64,000 bases of DNA, from positions 20,744,430 to 20,808,429 of the forward strand of contig OU452204.1 in the NCBI GenBank assembly GCA_911728435.2, read 5' to 3'. Position numbers and translations under genes: made by a program. This document shows positions 58,083 through 64,000 of this stretch, one piece after another. Under the pieces are notes generated by a model. That model had not been told where the DNA came from, did no database searches, and saw only the letters and a program-made list of their open reading frames with translations. Source of the stretch: Apoderus coryli. Its lineage: Eukaryota; Arthropoda; Insecta; Coleoptera; Attelabidae. The first letter of the stretch is position 1, and every line of letters begins with the position of its first letter.

Positions 58083-61000
58083 CTAAGACAAAAATATACA
58101 TGAGATTATGTAATAAGCAATTCATAAATAAAGCCTCCCGCCAGGGAATTTGGGCGTGTCTAGTGTTGGCAATAGGAGTTGTTGTTTCTCGTCCGGCCAT
58201 CGTTGGTTAATTTTTTTTTGACGACGTAGCTGGCGCATATGCTAACCAGAACAAGAGGCCCTCCTGAAATGCTTTACTATTCGGCACCGCTTTCGCATAA
58301 CTTCGAGATAGTAAGCTCTTCGTGTATTTTCCTTCTATTACTTTTCACAAACATGTCAGTACATAACTAAAATCCCATTATCGGGAATCAAAAACAGAAT
58401 ACAGAGACAAAACATCAATAAACAATAAAAAAACAACAACAAACAACCAAAAAAACAGCACAAAAGCCGTAACTCCCAGCATCCGACAGTCAAAACGCAC
58501 ATAGGATCTCACTGCCCTTCGCGGTCGTTATTTATCTGCGCCTGGAAGTGTCGCTCTTCCTCTTCCTTGGTCTGTATTACCGCTGTTATATATGCATCAA
58601 TGATCCGCCATTGTTGCGGAGACTCTAGCATTTGGTTTACCAAGTTTTCCGGCTGTATATCGGTTCCCAGTTCTCGATTGCATTGGCTGCGGTCGTGTTC
58701 CCATCTAGGACAGCGAAAGATAGTACGTTCCGCAGTATCTGTTTCCCGACAATATGTGCAGTCATCAGAGTCTATCTTACCAAATTTTTTCAGGTAACTA
58801 CGAAAGCATCCATGACCGGACATTGCTTGCGTTATGGAGTAATTTACTTCTCCAAACTCCCTATCGACCCATCTGTCTATATTTGGAATCAGTCTTTTGG
58901 TCCATCTTCCCCTGGTGTCTTCGTCCCACATCCTTTGCCATTCCCTTCTCGTTTGGTCGTTTGCCACCCTTGCTGGCATTTGCGCGCTCTTCAGCAAGCA
59001 ATCTTATAGGTGCTATCCCGGCTATAACCTGCGCAGCAGGAGCAGAAATCGTCCTGTAGGCGCTGCACACCCTAACCCACATTTTTATTTGGACACTCTG
59101 TAATATATTGCAGTAAGTATTCACTATGAGGGCGTGGCTCCACACCGGCGCCGCGTACAATAGGATCGAATGACTCACAGACATTAGCAGCCTTCTCCTG
59201 GGCCCATCAACATTCGGCATAAGCCTAGCCAATGCTGTTACTCTCTCCATGGCTCTCTTTGCCGTCCTTTGTAGGTGTTCTCGGAAAGACATTCTCGTGT
59301 CCAGCCAGACTCCCAGGTACTTTAGTTGTCTGTCCACCGTCACGTGTGTGTCCATTACCCTAAATGCCACATGTGTAGGCTGTTTCCTCGTTAGGAGCAC
59401 TGCCTTAGTCTTTTCTGGTGCTATCCGAAGTTCGTTGTTTTGCATCCAGTCCACCAGGCGCGCCGCTGCCTCACTCACAATGTCTTGGAGCTCGTCTTCG
59501 CTTCGGGAAACTGCCACTATGGCCAGGTCGTCCGCAAAAGCCACCAGTGTCTCTGCTCACCCCTGAGTATCCCATCGTACATGATATTCCAGAGGATAGG
59601 GCTCTTATCACCAAAGAACACATTGCAAACTCTGCAAATGTATTTCAATTCGTGAAATTCACCAACCACTGGATCGCGCAGATGGTTCCCATGTTGATGT
59701 CCGAATGTACAAGATTTCGTTCATCCAGGAGTTACGACCTCCTGATCATCTGGTTTGTAAGGCTGACTTTTAGAGAGCAACATAACTAGAAGCTACTATT
59801 GAGAAACAACACAACAATTCATGATTTGGTGTGCTTTATGCGATGATGGAATCATTGGTTCATCTGCAAAGATGATGATGGTCAGAACATAACTGCACAC
59901 TGAAGAAGTTGTTCCTTCCTGCTGTAGTACCTTTCCAGCCTTGTCCAATCTCTTTATGGGACATTTTACAAAAAGATCCTGAGATTCGGTTTATTCGTGA
60001 GGTTACGGCCGTGTGACCATCTGATCTGTGAGGATCATTTTTGGAATGCAGAACAACCAGGAGCCATTATCTGAGAAGCAGCACAAAAAGTCACGGTTTT
60101 ATGTGGTATTGGGACAATATTTCTTCAAAGAAAGATGACGCCGTGAGAGCTCCAGGATATTTTTTCAGCATGGAATGTTGAACTACAGTTATTGGAGGAA
60201 ATATTGCATGGGCATTGTCCCTTGGGTCTATGAACTGCTTTATTCCAGAATGCGTTTCCTACCGGCATGAAATTACCTAATCAATGAAGCCAAATAAAAA
60301 AACACCCTTTACTTATCTATGTAATGCATAATTCTCAAAACTTTGTACTTGTAATTCGCACTTACTTAGTTTTGAAGAAGAAATAATAGATGGCATACAT
60401 GTAAACGTATGCGGACGTGGAACCAGCTGCCAAAAATGAAGTCCATTGCCATCGGTAGTCTTCAGCGTTCAGCAGAAAATACGTGCACACAATTGTAACG
60501 CACACAGTCACAATCATTAGTATTATAAACACCAGCAGCATAAATCCATACACGTAATAGATTTTGTATGCCCAGAATGATGTAAAGATGAAATACCTAA
60601 AAAATTTATTATAGAGTAAACAATTTTTGCAGATGACTAAAAACAATGGCAAAGTAAACAAATCTTTCGAATTCCAATTTAAATAAAAACCGGACATTTT
60701 TAATAAGAGATCTGGTGTGTTACCAAATTAACGCAAAACGTGTTTTCCTTATGTGCCATATTCAGACGAATTAGTGTGTGTTAAAACGAACATCTGATCA
60801 AAAACTTACATTTACTTGTGAATTACTAACAAGAAATTTACAGTTCGGGCGATCGATTGTCTGAAAAGTTTTGAGCCTAACATAGAAAAATGTATTTTTT
60901 TAGTATTCTTTAATGATAAATATCTAAGTGAAACTATATGCTCAGGAAAGACGATAAAGTCTTTTGTGCATGAGCAGGTTGAGTGTCTTGATCTTTCATC

Positions 61001-63940
61001 TTCAAATGTAGGCATGCCACACTGTGGTTGAACAATCCCGAGCGAAGAGAACAGTTAAAACAATGTATTGAAGATGGTGTAAATGCTCCAAGGACAACTC
61101 TAAGTACAGAAAAGTTTTCACTTTAGTACCGTACTCAAACACATTTAAAAATCATTGTTAATTAAAAATCACAGTAACATATCACACACAGAGCAAAAGA
61201 ACAGTGTGGCTCGAAGGTGCTGGAAGTGTTCCAAAGAATGCAATGGTGATTTGCAACAGTTTTTAGTTTTTTTGGATTGGATTCCTCTGTTTCCATACCA
61301 GAAAAATTTCCGTCTAGGCAAGAGTTTCCACTGTAAAGTTATTCCTGAAAAATACTACGGAAAATCAGTGTCATTAACTTACATTTCAATGAAAATACTA
61401 GCAAAAGGCAACACTCCACCCATCAATATAATAACTCCAGGCTCCATGAACCATTTCTTCTCAGGAATGGGTCGTGGTACAGCATTTATCCTACACGGAT
61501 AATCTGGCTGCCCAGCCAAATTCCTTCCCAACACAGTACCGAACAGCGTCAGAGGCAGAATAATGAATATACAAATACAGGTTACCGCCACCTAAGACAC
61601 AGATATTTTTTTTTATCAAAAATAACAATAATGAAAGTGCAGAACTTACCATTGTGCCAAAGGGAATGGCGCGTGAGGCATGGTAGTAGATTGCAATGAA
61701 ATTAATGAAAAACGCAGTTCCGCAAACGAATGCTGGTAACATGAAAGCGGATGCCAGCATTTGTCTGATCCATAATTTCCCACCCATTCTAGAATAGAGC
61801 GATCCACCAAAGTAACCATTTGTTGGAGATGTTATAGCATATCCGAAGATTGCAGTGGTTAAAAGAGATCCTCGCCTGTAAAATAGAATAGTGACCATAG
61901 GTATATTGAATCCTGTACGCCTAAAAAACTGGAAAAAGCAGGACTAAAAATGTGATATCTTGGTTTATATGAGTACAAAACCAAGAAACTGAAATCTCCC
62001 AAGGAAGAAATGACCTGGCTTGATTCTGATATTTCACCATATTTCGTGTTTCTTCTTAATTATTGATTATCATGTCCTGTGTCTTTGATCCGCATTTCTT
62101 GTTCATTTCTTTAACTTTGGTTGTCACTTCTTGCATCCTTCATTTGCTCATCTAAACCTTCTCTTTAATTGTTCTTCTAGTTCTTGTTTTTGTTCTATAC
62201 CATCAACAAAGTGTCTCTTGCTAGAAAGGAAAACTCCCTCAATTCCCGTTTCAAATAATTTTTCCCTGGAAAGGGTCTAGCATGATTTTGGATCCTGACC
62301 TTTTTTAAATTTTTACTGCTCCAGTCTTCATCACATGTACGTATTTCTGCATTTTAGTGGCCACTTCTTTATTGTTGAATTCACTTATGCTTCATTTGTT
62401 CTAATTCTTCTTCAAGCATAGTGACTTCTTACAAGAAGATACATCTTCACCATTTGCTCGTCTAAACCGGCCTTTAATTTTTCTTATAGTTCTTATTCGA
62501 TTATTTCTCTCCCCATTTTTAGTTAAATTCAAGCATTTGTTCAAGCTAATTAATTTCTCGTTCTATGAATCGTGTAGTCTTGCGTGTTTTTCAGCTTCGT
62601 GTCGTACTCCCTCTTCTTCTTTCTCAGTTTCACATTGTTGTTATTATTCCTTCTTGTCTGCATCGCATAGTTCCCTTTCTTCTCTAGTTGCATAGTGTCG
62701 TTTCATCTACTTTGTCAGCTTCAGGTCGTTCTTTTCCTTCTTCTTTTTCAGCTTGACGTTTCCTTCTCCTTTCACTACTTCGCGTTGTTTTATTTGATCT
62801 TCTTGAAATCTCATAAACTGTTCCATTATAGTTCTATACTGTCGATCTATTATGGATTTCTCACATCTCGTCAATGCATAAACCCTTTGCGTTAACTAGT
62901 TCAATTAAAACTGAAGTTTAACTAGCCAAGGCACGGAAAAGTATAGAAAAATATTGGGAGAATCAAGAAATGGAAGAATCTGGTCACCATTTTTGAGGCT
63001 GTCTTGAAACTGTACCAAATTCCACACATAAAAACGTTATGTGTAGTATTCCCATTGCTTCCTTTATAATAAATTATTATAACGTTTACTTACTCTGTAT
63101 ATAATTCCCCTAATATAGCAAATATAATGACAGTCAACACAACAATAGTCAACTGGTGACCAGCACCAATCAGAGCTGAAAACAGCATTGGCTGAGAAGC
63201 GGGACGAAACACATCACCATGCACTTGTTTCCATCCATACTCATCACCCAAATCTCTTTCCTATAATATTCCAAGTCAAACAAATAATGTATGCACAATT
63301 GGTAAACTTACCATATCGTCAATATCATCATCTTTGCTATATCTGGCGTAATCTTTCCGCAAAGTTCGCATTAAAATCATAGAAACTAAACCGACTAAAA
63401 ATATCACCATCATGAAACTGTTGAAAATGCTAAACCAATGAATCTGAAACAATAATTTTATTTTAAAGCATTACACCTACGTTGAACACTATTTGAATCC
63501 GTACTCTATGCTGGAAAAAGTTGTGATCCAAATATTTGTCGAATCTATCCTCAAATTTCGTGTCAGTCTCTTTCCAAATCACCTCATAAGTGAAGTGTAA
63601 TTTAGTCGTAGGGGATAACAATACTTTATCTTCCGATGTCAGATTCACGTCGATGATTTGTTTCCCGTTATAACCGATTTCAAACTTTTTATGCGTCCAA
63701 ATGTAGTATTTGTTATCTTTCACCTCTCCTGCAAGAAACGGTATAGATTTTTACCAGTTATTTAGTTTTTAATGGGATAAATCAAGACAAATTTGGAATG
63801 ATACTCACCCACAACTCCCCATATTGGAAGGTCATCAATATACATCTGATACCAATAGTGGTTTTTCACAGCATAAACGAATGCTTTGTATTTCTCTTCT
63901 GTTAACTGAACAGCACAAAATACTGTTTTAGGCATATTAT
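57938..63940 (-). CDS. TM9SF3: Transmembrane 9 superfamily member 3 (TM9SF3), C-terminal 487 residues
   Basis: It is a nonaspanin membrane protein of the Golgi/endosomal system, implicated in sorting of membrane proteins. Exons in transcript order: 63809-63940, 63505-63728, 63312-63443, 63094-63260, 61650-61875, 61383-61591, 60366-60596, 57938-58082. All introns are GT/AG and all joins stay in frame. The lumenal domain ([35 protein letters not shown]) is followed by the membrane domain, beginning [20 protein letters not shown] and containing [41 protein letters not shown] and the C terminus [16 protein letters not shown]. The terminal lysine motif is as in other family members. About 100 N-terminal residues, with the signal peptide, lie beyond the right edge. 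It looks functional. Confidence 0.97.
58210..59620 (-). mobile_element. R1-clade non-LTR retrotransposon, truncated and frameshifted
   Basis: The - strand from about 59612 reads [13 protein letters not shown] (box B continuation), then [20 protein letters not shown] (box C, 59544 on), the thumb [15 protein letters not shown], and [21 protein letters not shown] single-base frameshift near 58980 moves the frame to 58997-58509, which carries the R1-type C-terminal zinc motif [20 protein letters not shown] followed by HDRSQC. A 3' UTR reaches about 58210, where an A tail ('tttttttttga' on +) is present. It lies in the last TM9SF3 intron in the same orientation as the gene. Its GC content is higher than the flanks. 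Confidence 0.88.
59740..60260 (+). pseudogene. Possible decayed transposase remnant with internal duplication
   Basis: Two related segments, about 59740-59870 and 60010-60120, repeat similar words ('atctg', 'gagaa.ca.cacaa', 'tttggtgtgcttta' / 'ttttatgtggtattg'). Their partial translation, VCFMR or DDGIIGSS followed by DDGQNITAH, recalls the 'GIIGPyFFEde.G...TVn' block of mariner transposases. It is too degraded to be sure. Confidence 0.25.
60366..60596 (-). CDS. TM9SF3: TM9SF3 exon: TM segments 7-8 region
   Basis: It encodes [20 protein letters not shown], the TM stretch [20 protein letters not shown], and [20 protein letters not shown] to FFKTK. Confidence 0.97.
61383..61591 (-). CDS. TM9SF3: TM9SF3 exon: TM segment and conserved PRPIPEKKW loop
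   Basis: It encodes [20 protein letters not shown] and [20 protein letters not shown], then [19 protein letters not shown]. Confidence 0.97.
61650..61875 (-). CDS. TM9SF3: TM9SF3 exon: YFGGSLYSR loop and two TM segments
   Basis: It encodes [35 protein letters not shown] and [20 protein letters not shown], ending at M. Confidence 0.97.
61876..63093. other. TM9SF3 intron with low-complexity CT-rich stretch
   Basis: Nothing functional is recognised. Reading 62880-62700 on the - strand gives [20 protein letters not shown] and further Lys/Glu-rich sequence, then stops. This may be a decayed coiled-coil-encoding insert. Confidence 0.3.
63094..63260 (-). CDS. TM9SF3: TM9SF3 exon: [14 protein letters not shown] motif and a TM segment
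   Basis: It encodes [20 protein letters not shown] and the TM stretch [19 protein letters not shown]. The intron 61876-63093 on its 3' side is CT-rich on the + strand (62100-62850). Read on -, it gives a decayed Glu/Lys/Arg-rich coiled-coil-like fragment of unknown origin. Confidence 0.96.
63312..63443 (-). CDS. TM9SF3: TM9SF3 exon: first TM segment after the lumenal domain
   Basis: It encodes [20 protein letters not shown] and [19 protein letters not shown], ending IDDM. Confidence 0.97.
63505..63728 (-). CDS. TM9SF3: TM9SF3 exon: lumenal domain
   Basis: It encodes [34 protein letters not shown] and [18 protein letters not shown]. The donor is 'gtacgg', weaker than the others but exactly in frame. 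Confidence 0.95.
63809..63940 (-). CDS. TM9SF3: TM9SF3 first exon in view: lumenal domain
   Basis: It encodes [20 protein letters not shown] and [20 protein letters not shown]. It begins with two bases of a split codon after the acceptor 'gtttccag'; earlier exons are off the right edge. Confidence 0.96.
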
Positions 63941-64000
63941 CTGGAAACAAAAAGATAGAAGAGTTACAAACCACCAAGTTAACCGACCGGAGAGAGATTT

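Overview
This is an AT-rich arthropod chromosome segment, most likely from an insect. It carries intron-containing genes with GT/AG splice sites, two deeply conserved animal proteins, and a dense, diverse load of non-LTR retrotransposons and small DNA transposons. No LTR retrovirus-like element, CRISPR array, rRNA or convincing functional tRNA was seen. A beetle is plausible, but this rests on the general type of repeats and not on a marker gene.

Three host genes are supported. (1) The 3' part of the O-GlcNAc transferase gene (OGT; super sex combs in Drosophila) lies on the + strand at 29858-43534. Its ten exons all join in phase to give about 790 residues: the last tetratricopeptide repeats and the whole catalytic domain. 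The first about 260 residues are not in view. (2) A gene for a 1339-residue transcription-factor-like protein with two AT-hooks and seven C2H2 zinc fingers lies on the + strand at 51545-55628, with one 64-bp intron. (3) The gene for TM9SF3, a nine-transmembrane Golgi/endosomal protein, lies on the - strand at 57938-63940. Its eight exons give the last 487 residues; the N terminus is beyond the right edge. Genes 2 and 3 converge.

The rest is repeats. The region 1-29.8 kb holds no recognised host exon. It contains a 191-bp satellite array (3.06-4.96 kb), a fold-back element (8.2-9.1 kb), an inverted pair of one repeat family 21 kb apart, and about ten retrotransposon pieces of several lineages, including an RTE-type copy nested in another element. 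The OGT introns hold a 153-bp tandem array that reads open in one frame, a near-perfect long hairpin, two copies of a further repeat (one broken by two retrotransposons), and several reverse-transcriptase remnants, all antisense to OGT. Between OGT and the zinc-finger gene lie two copies of a hAT-like miniature transposon in inverted orientation. One has been split by a nearly complete CR1/Jockey-type retrotransposon with both ORFs present.

The best-supported structural results are the insertion histories, because this window itself contains the matching empty sites. I did not find a convincing new biochemical system. The items most worth checking are the intronic 153-bp array, the intronic hairpin, the near-intact retrotransposon with its target-derived 5' junction, and the clustering of lesions at the reverse-transcriptase catalytic box.
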